This document shows positions 8,676 to 18,407 of a stretch of 64,000 nucleotides of DNA, piece after piece. Under the pieces are notes generated by a model, which saw only the letters and a list, made by a program, of their open reading frames with translations, searched no databases and was not told where the DNA came from. The position numbers were made by a program, and so were the translations under genes. How positions within the stretch are numbered: position 1 is the stretch's first letter; each line of letters opens with the position of its first letter. Origin of the DNA: Schauerella fraxinea (GTDB taxonomy: Bacteria > Pseudomonadota > Gammaproteobacteria > Burkholderiales > Burkholderiaceae_B); assembly GCA_030849965.1 (NCBI GenBank), contig JAVDKL010000001.1, positions 1,842,554 through 1,906,553 of the forward strand, given 5' to 3'.

Positions 8676-10238
8676 TCAGGAGTTATTGGCTTTGATCGCG
8701 TCTTCGCGTTCAAGGCGATTATCGATGAACGCACGGTCGCGCAGTTGGCTCAACCAATCTTCCATGGCCGGCTGGGCGCGGCGTTCGAACAACACCTGAC
8801 GCGCTTGCATCCGCTGATATTCGTCGGCGATATCCTGCTCGCGGCGCTCGATCACTTGAATCAAGTGCCAACCGAACGGCGATTGGATCGGCTGACTGAT
8901 CTGACCGGGTTGCAAGGCATTCATCGCCTGCTCGAATGCCGGCACGGTTTCGCCCGGATTGAGCCAACCGAGATCGCCGCCTTGCGGGGCGGTGCCGTCG
9001 TTGGAATACTGACGCGCCAATTCAGCCATGTTTTCGCCACCGGTCGTGATGCGCTGACGCAGTTGCTCCAGACGCTGACGGGCCTGCGTGTCGCTCATCA
9101 CCGTCGAGGTCTTGATGAGGATGTGGCGTGCATGCGTTTGCGTGACCTGCATCGGGCCTTGCGGCGCGCGGGCGGCCTGTTGCTGAGGCTGCGGCGCTTG
9201 TTGCTGCGGTGCTGAGCTGCCGCGCTGGGCCTGCTGGGCACCCGGCGAGCGGCGATCGAGCACTTTCAGAATGTGAAAACCGTTGCCGCTTTGGATGATG
9301 CCGCTGGTCTGGCCCGGTGCCACATTGGCGACGGCCTGCAGGAACAAATCCGGCCAACCGTCTGCGGTGCGGCCACCCATCACACCGCCTTGCAAGGCTT
9401 CTGGGCCATCGGAGGACGCGGCGGCGACCGCGGCAAAATCGTCGCCGGCCTTCACGCGCGTCAACAGGCCTTCGGCCTTCTTGCGCAGGGCGGTCAACTG
9501 CTCGCCACTGGTGCCTTCGGGCACGCGCACCAGAATCTGCGCGAGCGCCAGCATGGCGGGCCCCGATTGCGCGGGCGCGGCCGGGGCGGCCTGCTGCTGG
9601 ACGGGCGCGGGCGCCGCTTGTCCTTGGCCCAAGGCGTTCATGCCGCCGCCACCCTGACGCTGTTGTTCCTTCAGGTAAGCGTCGACTTCCGCATCGCTGA
9701 TGACAATGGTCGAATCGACGGCGCGTTGACGCATGCGGTCGAGCTGCAGCTCTTTGCGCAGCCCGTCGCGGTAGGCTTCCCACGTCGTTCCCGATTTCTT
9801 GATCTCGGCCTGCATGGCCGCGATCGTGATGCGGTTGCGCTGGGCGATGCCGTTGATGGCCTGATCGACCTGCTCGTCGGTCACCCTGATATTCATGCGC
9901 GCCGCTTCCTGCTGCTGCACACGATCCATGATCAACCGCTGCAACACCTGGCGTTGCAGATCCCGATCGTTGGGCGCTTGAATCTTTTGCGATGCCAGTT
10001 CGCGGCGTGCTTCGGCAGTCGCCACATTGACTTCGCGCAACGTAATGACGTCCTTGTTGACGATGGCGGCAATGCCGTCGACAAACTGATCGCCTGCAGG
10101 CGCCTGGGTGGCGGTCTGACCCGCACGGGCCGGCGTACGCTTGACCGGTTCGGCCGCATGCACGGCAGGCACCGCCGCGCACAGCGCCATGATCAACACG
10201 GGGCGCGACAGGCGATGCAGAGGAAGGGGACTACGCAT
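8676..10238 (-). CDS. surA: Periplasmic chaperone/peptidyl-prolyl isomerase SurA
   Basis: Outer-membrane-protein chaperone. A signal peptide (residues 1-28, ending AVPAVHAAE) is followed by the SurA N-domain ([18 protein letters not shown]). Two parvulin domains lie at about residues 232-330 and 370-470; the second has [23 protein letters not shown] and [15 protein letters not shown], the typical active-domain blocks. At 520 residues it is longer than E. coli SurA (428), mostly because of Gln/Ala/Pro-rich linkers near residues 195-225 and 335-368. Its start overlaps the lptD stop as TAATG, so the two are translationally coupled. This fits their shared job, because SurA assists LptD folding. 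Confidence 0.95.
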   Translation of the reverse strand: MRSPLPLHRLSRPVLIMALCAAVPAVHAAEPVKRTPARAGQTATQAPAGDQFVDGIAAIVNKDVITLREVNVATAEARRELASQKIQAPNDRDLQRQVLQRLIMDRVQQQEAARMNIRVTDEQVDQAINGIAQRNRITIAAMQAEIKKSGTTWEAYRDGLRKELQLDRMRQRAVDSTIVISDAEVDAYLKEQQRQGGGGMNALGQGQAAPAPVQQQAAPAAPAQSGPAMLALAQILVRVPEGTSGEQLTALRKKAEGLLTRVKAGDDFAAVAAASSDGPEALQGGVMGGRTADGWPDLFLQAVANVAPGQTSGIIQSGNGFHILKVLDRRSPGAQQAQRGSSAPQQQAPQPQQQAARAPQGPMQVTQTHARHILIKTSTVMSDTQARQRLEQLRQRITTGGENMAELARQYSNDGTAPQGGDLGWLNPGETVPAFEQAMNALQPGQISQPIQSPFGWHLIQVIERREQDIADEYQRMQARQVLFERRAQPAMEDWLSQLRDRAFIDNRLEREDAIKANNS

Positions 10239-12646
10239 TATTCATACCTTTCAAATGACGTACCGGCGGGCGTGGACGGGTTCACACTCTGATAGCCCGA
10301 TATGCTTCTGGACAACAAGCCCATCGGATCGGTTCCCAGAGCGCCCAGGCCGTTGAGCTCGAGCTGGAAGAACAGCGCGGTATTTTCTTGCTGTGCCGCC
10401 ACGGCATAGCGTTGGAAGACGACCCGGCCCGTCCAGCAGCAATCGCCCTTGTACTCCAGGCCGGCGATGGCTTGGGTGATGCGCGAATTGTATTGGTCGG
10501 GATCGGACACGAACGTGTTCGGCGTATCGCGGCCGAGCGAATAATCGATCCGGCCGATACCGTAGATGCGATTGGTGAACGGCCACTGGAAGGCCAGGCT
10601 CACCTGGTTTTGGCCCACAGGCAGAAAACCGATGTTCGTGGTGGGATCGCGCTGGTAACGATACGACAGCGTAACCGAAGTGAGACGCTGCGGCCGCCAA
10701 CGGGTGCTGGCCAGCACCCGCGAGACCTGGCTTTCGTACGGATTGTACTGGGCAGCGAGTTCGGTGCTCAGGGTATCGGTGAGTGCTGCCGTGGCGCCGA
10801 CCAGATAATCGGAGCGCACGTTTTCACGCGGCGTTTCACCCGGCAAGGTCACACGCTGATCGGCGAAGTACAGGCGCTGCGCGGCCGACAACGACAAGCG
10901 TTCGAAGCCCGTGTCGGCGTCGAGCCAACGCGTGGTCAACGCAGCCGTCAGCTGATTGGCGTTGGAAATACGATCCCAACCGCCCGAATAGATGTTTTCC
11001 TGGAAGGCCTGCAGGAAACTGAAGTCGGCCAGCGACGTGTCATACACCGGCATGCGCGATTGATCGCGGTACGGCACATAGAGGTAATACAGACGCGGTT
11101 CGAGCGTTTGCACGGCCGACTTGCCGAAGAGCGACGCGTCGCGTTCGAAGGTCATCCCGGCATCGACCGAGCCGATCGGCAACGTGCGCGAATCGCTGCG
11201 GCGATACATCGACGGATCGGTCAATGCGTTGGGGTTGCCGCCGAAACGCTCGGTGCCCTGATACTGCGTGGCGTGCACACCGAACTTGGGCGTCACGTAC
11301 CAGGACGAACGCACCACGGGGAACGAGATCGTCGGATACGCCGTGAGGCGATCGCCGTTTTGACCGAATCGCTGACCCTGGAACTTCGGCCGGCTGAAGC
11401 GAATGGCCGACACGTCCATTTCAGTGTCAAAGCCGCCCCAGTTGTAGCGCGCGGCGCGCAGCGACAACTCAGGCAATTTGTCGTACTGCGGCAGGATCGG
11501 CGCATCCAGATCCTGCAGCGTTTGATACTTCGACGCCGACACGCGCGTCTGAATGTAGCGGCTGGCCCAATTGACGCCACCGGTGGACGGCAGATAAGTG
11601 CGCGAGGCTTCATTCAACCCGATGGTCGAGAAGTCGCGAAAGTAATCGTCGTCGGACACGCGATTGATGTCCCAATCGGCGGTAAAGCCACCCCCCAGCA
11701 CCTGGTTGTGACGGCTCGAAAACAGCCAACGTGCCTCGCCTGTTTCGCGATCGCTTTGCAGGTAGGTACCCGACATCACGCCGTTGTAGGTCGGCTGCAG
11801 ATAACGAAACTCCGCACCCAACTGCACGCCACGCTTGCTCAGGATGCGGGGCGTGATCGTGGCGTCGTAATTGGGCGCCAGATTGAGGTAATACGGTTGC
11901 GCATATTCAAAACCGCTATTGCTCGACAACCCGTAGGTGGGCAGCAGCAGACCCGACTTGCGCTCTTTCTTGATCGGGAAAGTCAGGTAAGGCGACGCCA
12001 GCAGGGGCACGTCCTTGAAATACAACACGCCGTTGCGGGCGATCCCTTCGTTTTCGTCGAAATCCAGATCCAGCGTACGCGACTTGATGTACCACGACGG
12101 CACTTCGCAATCGCAACCGCTGTACGTCACCCCCGACAGGCGCATCGTCGACCGGCTGAAGATATCGCCGTGCTCGGCGCGCGCGAATCCGCCCGAGGCC
12201 CCCATCCAGAAATTGGGGTTCTCGATCTGACCCGTCTCGTTATCGACGTTGTAGACCAGGCTGGGTGCCGTCACCAGCGTGCCGTCGCGCAGCAGCCGGG
12301 CGCTACCCTGCGTATTGATGTCGCCCGTGTTGCGGTTGTAGTCGATTCGGTCGCCCTTCAGGACGGTATCGATCCGACGCACTTGGGCGTTACCTGTGAG
12401 CACGATCCTGGAATCGGGGCTGCCGTCCATTTGATCGGCTTCGAGGTACGACGAAATCTCGTCGTCGGTAAGCTTGTGCATGCGCAGACGCGGCGAAACG
12501 CGCAACTCGCGCGATTCGGCTTGCGCCGCCTGCTCGGCACGCTCTTCACGCGAATCGCTCAAGCTGGGCGCCACGCGCAGGCTTTGCGCCTGCGACGCGC
12601 CAGCCACGCATACAGCGGAGAGGACAAACCATTGGACCTTGCGCAC
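10238..12646 (-). CDS. lptD: LPS-assembly protein LptD
   Basis: Outer-membrane translocon that, with LptE, inserts lipopolysaccharide into the outer leaflet. 802 residues. A signal peptide (VLSAVCVAGASQAQS) precedes the OstA/LptA-like periplasmic jellyroll (about residues 70-220) and a large beta-barrel domain. Cysteine pairs needed for the inter-domain disulfides are visible as SGCDCEVP in the N-terminal part and GDCCWTGRV near the C-terminus. The start is GTG at 12644-12646, which fits the signal peptide. It heads the lptD-surA-rsmA operon and is divergent from amgK across about 175 bp of AT-richer DNA that must hold both promoters. Confidence 0.96.
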   Translation of the reverse strand: MRKVQWFVLSAVCVAGASQAQSLRVAPSLSDSREERAEQAAQAESRELRVSPRLRMHKLTDDEISSYLEADQMDGSPDSRIVLTGNAQVRRIDTVLKGDRIDYNRNTGDINTQGSARLLRDGTLVTAPSLVYNVDNETGQIENPNFWMGASGGFARAEHGDIFSRSTMRLSGVTYSGCDCEVPSWYIKSRTLDLDFDENEGIARNGVLYFKDVPLLASPYLTFPIKKERKSGLLLPTYGLSSNSGFEYAQPYYLNLAPNYDATITPRILSKRGVQLGAEFRYLQPTYNGVMSGTYLQSDRETGEARWLFSSRHNQVLGGGFTADWDINRVSDDDYFRDFSTIGLNEASRTYLPSTGGVNWASRYIQTRVSASKYQTLQDLDAPILPQYDKLPELSLRAARYNWGGFDTEMDVSAIRFSRPKFQGQRFGQNGDRLTAYPTISFPVVRSSWYVTPKFGVHATQYQGTERFGGNPNALTDPSMYRRSDSRTLPIGSVDAGMTFERDASLFGKSAVQTLEPRLYYLYVPYRDQSRMPVYDTSLADFSFLQAFQENIYSGGWDRISNANQLTAALTTRWLDADTGFERLSLSAAQRLYFADQRVTLPGETPRENVRSDYLVGATAALTDTLSTELAAQYNPYESQVSRVLASTRWRPQRLTSVTLSYRYQRDPTTNIGFLPVGQNQVSLAFQWPFTNRIYGIGRIDYSLGRDTPNTFVSDPDQYNSRITQAIAGLEYKGDCCWTGRVVFQRYAVAAQQENTALFFQLELNGLGALGTDPMGLLSRSISGYQSVNPSTPAGTSFERYE

Positions 12647-12822
12647 GCTAAAACCAGACCCTTGAAAGATAAAGATAAGGCAAGGGCAATCGTCGCGAAA
12701 CGCAGCCGTGCCAGCCCAAGTGACCCGGTATTATAGAGAAGCTGCGCCGCATGCCCTATTTCATTGCAGCGGTGTGCGCATTTTTCTTCTTTTTCGCTCA
12801 ACCGTTACGTTTCGGATTCAAC

Positions 12823-13863
12823 TTGACCTCTGCTGCCGACCCCCGTCTGGACGCCCTGCGCGCCTGGCTCGCCTCCCTGCCCCTCGAGCTGAATCTCGCT
12901 CTCGAGACGCTGCGGCCCGCGTCCAGCGACGCCAGTTTCCGCCGTTACTTCCGACTGGATGCCGCCGCCGGCACGCTGATCGTCATGGACGCGCCGGTCG
13001 ACCATGAAGACAGCGCCCCCTTCGTTCATGTGGCCGGCCTGCTGGCTGCGGGCGGCGTCAACGTGCCGCGGATTCTTGCCAAGGATCTGAGCCAGGGCTT
13101 CATGTTGCTGAGCGATCTGGGTCAGGAAACCTTTTACCAGCGCATCCAGCGCGGTATCGACGATCAAGCGCTGCAAAGCCTCTACCGTCGCGCCGTGACC
13201 GAACTGGTCCGGCTGCAATCGGCCGCGCCCACGCAGTTGCAGACGCTGGACGGGGATCGCCTGAAGGCCGAGCTGGCGCTGTTTCCCGAGTGGTACGTGG
13301 GGCGTCATCAGGGCGTGACGTTGACGGATGCCCAACAAAACGCGTTGGCCGACACCTTCGACCTGCTCGCGCGCAGCAGCCAGCGCGAGCACGTGGTGCT
13401 GGTGCATCGCGACTTTCATTCGCCGAATCTGATGGTGCCCGAAGGCGACACCGCCGACGGCCCGCCGGGAGTGATCGATTTTCAGGATGCGCTCGCCGGC
13501 CCGATCACCTACGACATCGCGTCGCTGGTGATGGACGCCCGCACCACCTGGGAAGAGCCGCAGCAACTCGATTGGGCGATCCGCTACTGGGAAGCTGCGC
13601 GCGCCGCCGGCCTGCCGGTAGATGCCGACTTCACCGATTTCCATCGCGCCTACGAATGGATGAGCTTGCAGCGCAACCTGCGCATTCTCGGGGTGTTCGC
13701 ACGTCTGAATCATCGCGACGGCAAAGCGAACTATCTGGCACATATGCCGCGCGTGAACGCGTACGTGCGCCAGGTCGCCGAGCGCTACAACGCTTTCGGC
13801 CCGCTGCGCCGCATTCTCGACGTCGTCGACAATCGCCAGATCACCAGCGGGTTCACGTTCTGA
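12823..13863 (+). CDS. amgK: Anomeric N-acetylmuramate/N-acetylglucosamine kinase (AmgK-like phosphotransferase)
   Basis: Aminoglycoside-phosphotransferase-fold kinase that, in Pseudomonas and relatives, phosphorylates recovered MurNAc at C1, the first step of a MurA-bypassing cell-wall recycling route. The N-lobe SSDASFRRYFRLDA, the catalytic VLVHRDFHSPNLM (HxDxxxxN) and the metal-binding VIDFQDALAGPITYD are intact. I place the start at TTG 12823, giving 346 residues near the usual length and an N-terminus like the family. The ATG at 12751 would add 24 residues of Phe-rich sequence lying in promoter-like, lower-GC DNA. The gene overlaps murU as TGATG, which supports the pathway assignment. 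Function is strong by context and motif; the start is uncertain. Confidence 0.88.
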   Translation: MTSAADPRLDALRAWLASLPLELNLALETLRPASSDASFRRYFRLDAAAGTLIVMDAPVDHEDSAPFVHVAGLLAAGGVNVPRILAKDLSQGFMLLSDLGQETFYQRIQRGIDDQALQSLYRRAVTELVRLQSAAPTQLQTLDGDRLKAELALFPEWYVGRHQGVTLTDAQQNALADTFDLLARSSQREHVVLVHRDFHSPNLMVPEGDTADGPPGVIDFQDALAGPITYDIASLVMDARTTWEEPQQLDWAIRYWEAARAAGLPVDADFTDFHRAYEWMSLQRNLRILGVFARLNHRDGKANYLAHMPRVNAYVRQVAERYNAFGPLRRILDVVDNRQITSGFTF

Positions 13864-14570
13864 TGCGCGCCATGATTCTCGCGGCCGGACGCGGCGAGCG
13901 GATGCGCCCGCTCACCGACCGGCTGCCCAAGCCCATGCTCGCGGTGGGCGGCAAGCCTTTGATCGTGTGGCACATTGAGCGTCTGGTCGCCGCCGGCATC
14001 ACCGATATCGTCATCAATCACGCGTGGCTGGGCGAGCGCATCGAGGCCGGCTTGGGCGATGGCAGCACGTGGGGCGCGCGGATTCGTTACTCGGCCGAAA
14101 TCAACGCGCTCGAAACGGCCGGCGGCATTGCACAGGCGTTGCCGATGTTGGGCGAGCAGCCTTTCCTGGTCATCAATGGCGATATCTTTTGCGATTGGGA
14201 TCCGGGCCAGGCGGCCGCCCATGCGAGACAACTGCAAGCCGCACAAGCACGGGCCTGGCTGCTGCTCGTCGACAATCCCGCACATCATCCCCGTGGCGAC
14301 TTCGCGCTCGAGGCCTCGGGCTGGATCACGTCGGCGCCCACGCTGCCGTGCCTGACATTTGCCGGCATCGGCATTTACGAGCCCACGCTTTTCGCGGCAC
14401 TCACCCCGGAGCAGCCCGCGCCCCTTGCGCCATTGCTGCGCGACGCGATCGTCACCGGTACTGCGCTGGGCCAGCATCATCGAGGCGCCTGGACCGACGT
14501 GGGCACCCCGGAACGACTGCGCGAACTGGATACCATCTTGTCTGCGGACGGTATTTCACAATATCAATGA
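13863..14570 (+). CDS. murU: N-acetylmuramate alpha-1-phosphate uridylyltransferase MurU
   Basis: 235-residue nucleotidyltransferase of the sugar-1-phosphate family; makes UDP-MurNAc from the AmgK product and UTP. The nucleotide-binding signature MILAAGRGERMRPLTD and KPMLAVGGKPL lie at the N-terminus; the metal-binding D of FLVINGDIFCDWD and the GTPERLRELD end are present. The start ATG at 13863 overlaps the amgK stop. It is often annotated as mannose-1-phosphate guanylyltransferase, but pairing with amgK and short length (no left-handed beta-helix domain) favour MurU. The pathway gives intrinsic fosfomycin tolerance in organisms where it was studied; that is family knowledge, not seen here. 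Confidence 0.9.
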   Translation: MRAMILAAGRGERMRPLTDRLPKPMLAVGGKPLIVWHIERLVAAGITDIVINHAWLGERIEAGLGDGSTWGARIRYSAEINALETAGGIAQALPMLGEQPFLVINGDIFCDWDPGQAAAHARQLQAAQARAWLLLVDNPAHHPRGDFALEASGWITSAPTLPCLTFAGIGIYEPTLFAALTPEQPAPLAPLLRDAIVTGTALGQHHRGAWTDVGTPERLRELDTILSADGISQYQ

Positions 14571-14697
14571 ACGAAACCAGCCTTTTCGGAAGCAGGTGTT
14601 TGTGTGACTAAACGGGTATGCTCTTGCATTTTGATTGTCCGGAGTCGCCCATGTTGAGCGCCGCGGGGCAATTCGCAGGATAAGGATCAAGAGTCAG

Positions 14698-15399
14698 ATG
14701 GGGATGTTCGGTCGCTCGCAGCGCGCAAGTTTCAAGCCTTCCGTTTACCAACCCGGTAAGCGGTCGCGTCGCATGCCGAGATGGCTCGTTCTGCTATTGG
14801 TGGGCATTGCCATCGGTGCGGGCGGCGTCTTGTTCTTGCAGGCCAACTATGGCCCCCAACGCTTGACCGTCGAGCAATCGGAAACCTTGCACAGCGACCT
14901 GAGCGCGGCCAATGTCGACCGCCAGCGCTTGCAGAGCCAGTTGACGGAAGCCACACAGCAACGCGATGCGGCACGTACCGGTGGTCAGCAGACCACGACG
15001 GATCTGGCCACTGCGCGCAAGACGATCGAGTCGCTGCAAGCCGACGTGAAGCTCTTTATGGATTCGGTTCCGCCCGATCCGCGCGGCGGCCCCATTGGTG
15101 TGCGCGCAGCCGATCTGGCGCGCGAACCCGGGCAAGTGAACTACAAGATCCTGATCATGCGCGACGATCCCAAGGGCGCGCCGTTCGAGGGCACGATCGA
15201 GTTGGCCGTGCAGGGCCGTTATACCAATGGCCGCACGAACACGCTGACCTCCGAGCCCATCAAGGTCAAGCTCGACAAGTACGAGCAACTGTCCGGCCAG
15301 ATGGCTGTGCCCGCCAACTTCACATCACGTCAGGTCACCATCCGCGTACTGGACGGCGCGCAGCGCCAGCAAGCGATGCGCATCTACAACCTGCGTTAA
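14698..15399 (+). CDS. DUF6776 family single-pass membrane protein
   Basis: 233-residue protein with a basic N-terminal tail (about 22 residues, RSQRASFKPSVYQPGKRSRR), one transmembrane helix (WLVLLLVGIAIGAGGVLFL), then a predicted coiled coil (roughly residues 50-110, SETLHSDLSAANVDRQRLQ and following). It ends in a beta-rich C-terminal domain (YKILIMRDDPKGAPFEGTIE to YNLR). This layout matches the DUF6776 family common in Burkholderiales, which has no known function. I chose ATG 14698 over a TTG at 14635; a second ATG at 14704 is possible. It follows murU by 127 bp on the same strand. A hairpin lies just after the stop. Confidence 0.8.
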   Translation: MGMFGRSQRASFKPSVYQPGKRSRRMPRWLVLLLVGIAIGAGGVLFLQANYGPQRLTVEQSETLHSDLSAANVDRQRLQSQLTEATQQRDAARTGGQQTTTDLATARKTIESLQADVKLFMDSVPPDPRGGPIGVRAADLAREPGQVNYKILIMRDDPKGAPFEGTIELAVQGRYTNGRTNTLTSEPIKVKLDKYEQLSGQMAVPANFTSRQVTIRVLDGAQRQQAMRIYNLR

Positions 15400-15411
15400 A
15401 GGGTGACACCG

Positions 15412-15439
15412 ACGGTGTTGCGTGACTGCGCAACACCGT
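15412..15439. terminator. Hairpin between converging genes, possible bidirectional terminator
   Basis: An 11-bp perfect stem (15412-15422 with 15429-15439) around a 6-base loop sits between the converging DUF6776 and coxP-like stop codons. There is no strong T-run on either side, so a role as terminator is likely by position but not by classic sequence. Confidence 0.5.
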
Positions 15440-15480
15440 TCAAAAGGCTTCACTCTGTGCCACGTTGCCTCACCGCGCCA

Positions 15481-15879
15481 TCAGCTGCACGGTGGCAGCA
15501 GCAAGATCGGCACGCCGATCGCGACGATCGCCGCGATCGCAATGCCATCCAATGTCAACGTCAGCCGCTCCAGAAAGCCGGCTGCGCCGCCCTCATGCTG
15601 CGGCGGTTCGTCGCGGCGGCGCCAACTGGCGTACAGCAAGGCAGCCGCGCCGATGACATGCGCGAGCCAAAATCCAGAAAGCCACAACGTCACGCTATCG
15701 GTGTTCAACCATGGTGCAGGCGAAAGTGCCGCGCGACAGCCCACCGATAAGCCGCCATACAAAATTACGAACGCGCTTACCCATAGCGCCAGGCCCGCCA
15801 CCGGTCGCAAGCCGCCGCCGAAACGAAAGCGACGACGACGGGTCGAGCTTGAGGATGCGGTGTTGTGTGTATCGTTCAT
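15481..15879 (-). CDS. Small membrane protein of the cytochrome oxidase operon (CoxP-like)
   Basis: 132-residue protein with an Arg-rich cytoplasmic N-terminus (SSSSTRRRRFRFGG) and three likely transmembrane helices (LALWVSAFVILYGGLSVGC, SGFWLAHVIGAAALLY, DGIAIAAIVAIGVPILLL). Its ATG overlaps the stop of the subunit I/III fusion by four bases (ATGA), so it is the last gene of the oxidase operon. In alternative oxidase operons of the coxMNOP type the last gene encodes a small membrane protein of unknown role, and position and size fit that. The match is by context rather than by motif. It could act like a subunit IV or an assembly factor. Confidence 0.65.
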   Translation of the reverse strand: MNDTHNTASSSSTRRRRFRFGGGLRPVAGLALWVSAFVILYGGLSVGCRAALSPAPWLNTDSVTLWLSGFWLAHVIGAAALLYASWRRRDEPPQHEGGAAGFLERLTLTLDGIAIAAIVAIGVPILLLPPCS

Positions 15880-18407
15880 CGCAGGGGCTCCACATACGGC
15901 AAGCCTGCTACCACGGCCAAGACGATCAATGCCGTAACGGCCACATAGCGCCACCAGATCAACGACAGCCGCAGATCGGTACCGGTCAGCACCACATGCT
16001 GCGTCGACCGTCCGCGCCGCCAACTCACGGCGCAAAACACCAGGCCAATCGCAGCGTGCAGCACGACGTAACCCAGCAACACGCTCGTGGTAGCCGCATA
16101 AGCGTGCTCGCGTGCGGGCGGTGCGCCCGCCAGAATGACGACCACGCAGCCTGCCAACGCTAACCCGCCGATGCCGCACACCAGCACACCTTGCTCGCGC
16201 GTGGCGATACGTCCGCGCCGCTCGGCACGCAGCGCACGGCCGGCGCCGAACCAAGCCAACGCAGCCGACATTGCCGCAACGGCGAACCACAACGGCGACA
16301 CCTCGATGAACGCTGCCGGCGGCCAGTTCGGGGCGATCAGCCACAGAAAGCCATAGCCGAACAGCAAGGCCGCGAAGAGCGTGCCGTTTGCCGTGAGGGC
16401 AAGCCCCACGCCCCACACACCGGGCGTGCCGGACACATGGGTGTGCGGCAACAAGGTATCGGACTGTTCGGGGGTAATGCGCGTGCGGTCATCCGCGCCC
16501 GTGCGCCATGCCCACACGATGAAGAGCGCCAGCGCGATTGCCGCGCCCGCAATGGCGACCACGTACACCTTGAACAGCACGCAAAGAAAAAAGACGGCCG
16601 TGGCCATGGCGGCCGCGAACGGCATATAGCTGGGGCCAGGCAAGCGCACCACGTGCGTGGGCTCGCCTTCCACAATATCCACGGCCAACGTCTCCCGCAC
16701 GCCCGGCGTCCAGGTGGCCAACGCGCCACGGCCACCCGCCAGATCGCCGCCCAGATCAGGCGTGCGCCACAGCGGATCGCGATCGTCTACCGCGGGCAGC
16801 GCAGCGAAGTTGTAGCTGGGCGCGGGAGTGGGCATTGCCCATTCCAACGTGCTCGCCCCCCAAGGATTGCGCGGCGACAAGCGCCCGATACGGGCATGCA
16901 CGAATACATCGAGAATGAAGAGCGCCACGCCCATCGCCATCACGAAACTGCCGATGGACGACACCATGTTGATCGTGTCCCACCCCAGTCCCTCGGGGTA
17001 CGCAAACACCCGCCGCGGCATGCCCAACAGCCCGGTCAGATGCATGGGCAGGAACGCCACATTGAAGCCGCCGAAGATCAACCAGAACGACCATGTTCCC
17101 AAACGCTCCGACGGCATCCGCCCGGTCATATGCGGCATCCAGTAATACACCGCCGCAAACAGCGGGAACAACAATCCGCCCGTAAGCACGTAGTGCATGT
17201 GCGCGACCACGAAATGCGTGTCGTGTACCTGCCAGTTGAACGGCACCAAGGCCAGCATGACGCCGGTCAGACCGCCAGCCACGAACACAAACAGGAAACC
17301 CGCCAGATACAGCATCGGCAGGCGCCACACCGGCTTGCCCATCCACAACGTGGCAATCCACGCAAAAAACTGCACGCCGGTAGGAATAGCCACCAGCATG
17401 CTGGCGATCGAGAAAAACGATTGCGCCAGATGCGGAATGCCCACCGTAAACATGTGATGCACCCATAGCCCAAAACTCGCGACGGCCAGCAACACAATGC
17501 TGGCCACGATCCAGCGGTAGCCCACCATCGGATGGCGTGCAAACGTGGGAATCATCGTGGAGACCATGCCGGCCGCGGGCAGGAAGATGATGTACACCTC
17601 AGGGTGCCCGAACATCCAGAACAGGTGCTGCCACAGCAAGGGATCGCCACCGCGCGCGACCTCGAAAAACGGCAATCCGAATGCCCGCTCGAGCTCGAGC
17701 AGAATGCTGCCCAGGATGAGCGGCGGGAAGCCGATCAGAATCATGCCGGCGGTGACCAGCACATACCAGGCAAAGAGCGGCATGCGATCGAGCCGCATAC
17801 CCGGCGCGCGCAAGGTGAGGATGGAGGTAATCAATTCCACGCCGGCACAGATGGCCGAAATTTCGGCGAACGTAATGCCGATCAGCCAGATATCGGCGTT
17901 GATGCCGGGGCTGTATTGCGCGCCGGACAACGGCGTGTACATGAACCAGCCCGACGATGGCGCCAGCCCCAGGGCCATGCCGACCAACAAAATCAACCCG
18001 CCGCAGAGATAACACCAATAGGCGTACGCACCCAATCGCGGATACGCCAGATCGCGCGCGCCCAGCATCTTGGGCAGCAGATACATCGCGAAGCCCTCGA
18101 GCATGGGAATCGCAAACAGGAACATCATCAATGTTCCGTGCATCGTGAAGATCTGGTTATACGTTTCGCTATCGAGGAACCCGGCGCCGGAGGTGGCCAG
18201 CTGCGCGCGAATCAACATCGCGAGCACGCCGCCCACCAGGAAAAATACCAACGCCGTCAGAATGAAACGGCGGCCAATGGTCGAATGATTGACGGCCGCA
18301 AAACTGCCCCAACCAGTAGGGTCGCGCCAAAGCGCTTCCAGCGCGCGGTGGCGGGCGACGGGCGAAGCGTTGCGTTGGGCGTCGGCGGTTGACAGCGGCG
18401 AACTCAT
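15876..18407 (-). CDS. Cytochrome c oxidase subunit I fused to subunit III (alternative, CoxN-CoxO-like)
   Basis: 843-residue fusion in the inner membrane. Residues 1 to about 520 are heme-copper oxidase subunit I with the low-spin heme ligand H90, the HPEVY block (H268 and Y272 for CuB), the CuB histidines H317-H318, and the heme histidines H403 and H405. Residues from about 590 form a subunit III-like bundle of helices. The D-pathway entrance Asp is present (D119 in GARDLAYPR) and the HPEVY Glu is present. The K-pathway Lys of the IPTGxK motif is Gln (Q346), and the usual NN pair after the D-pathway Asp is replaced (LGAYAYW). Overlaps of four bases with the genes on both sides show tight coupling. 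Confidence 0.9.
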   Translation of the reverse strand: MSSPLSTADAQRNASPVARHRALEALWRDPTGWGSFAAVNHSTIGRRFILTALVFFLVGGVLAMLIRAQLATSGAGFLDSETYNQIFTMHGTLMMFLFAIPMLEGFAMYLLPKMLGARDLAYPRLGAYAYWCYLCGGLILLVGMALGLAPSSGWFMYTPLSGAQYSPGINADIWLIGITFAEISAICAGVELITSILTLRAPGMRLDRMPLFAWYVLVTAGMILIGFPPLILGSILLELERAFGLPFFEVARGGDPLLWQHLFWMFGHPEVYIIFLPAAGMVSTMIPTFARHPMVGYRWIVASIVLLAVASFGLWVHHMFTVGIPHLAQSFFSIASMLVAIPTGVQFFAWIATLWMGKPVWRLPMLYLAGFLFVFVAGGLTGVMLALVPFNWQVHDTHFVVAHMHYVLTGGLLFPLFAAVYYWMPHMTGRMPSERLGTWSFWLIFGGFNVAFLPMHLTGLLGMPRRVFAYPEGLGWDTINMVSSIGSFVMAMGVALFILDVFVHARIGRLSPRNPWGASTLEWAMPTPAPSYNFAALPAVDDRDPLWRTPDLGGDLAGGRGALATWTPGVRETLAVDIVEGEPTHVVRLPGPSYMPFAAAMATAVFFLCVLFKVYVVAIAGAAIALALFIVWAWRTGADDRTRITPEQSDTLLPHTHVSGTPGVWGVGLALTANGTLFAALLFGYGFLWLIAPNWPPAAFIEVSPLWFAVAAMSAALAWFGAGRALRAERRGRIATREQGVLVCGIGGLALAGCVVVILAGAPPAREHAYAATTSVLLGYVVLHAAIGLVFCAVSWRRGRSTQHVVLTGTDLRLSLIWWRYVAVTALIVLAVVAGLPYVEPLR

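Noticed and set aside
12751-12822. N-terminal extension of AmgK starting at ATG 12751
   Set aside because: Adds a Phe-rich segment in lower-GC promoter-like DNA absent from the family; kept only as an alternative start.
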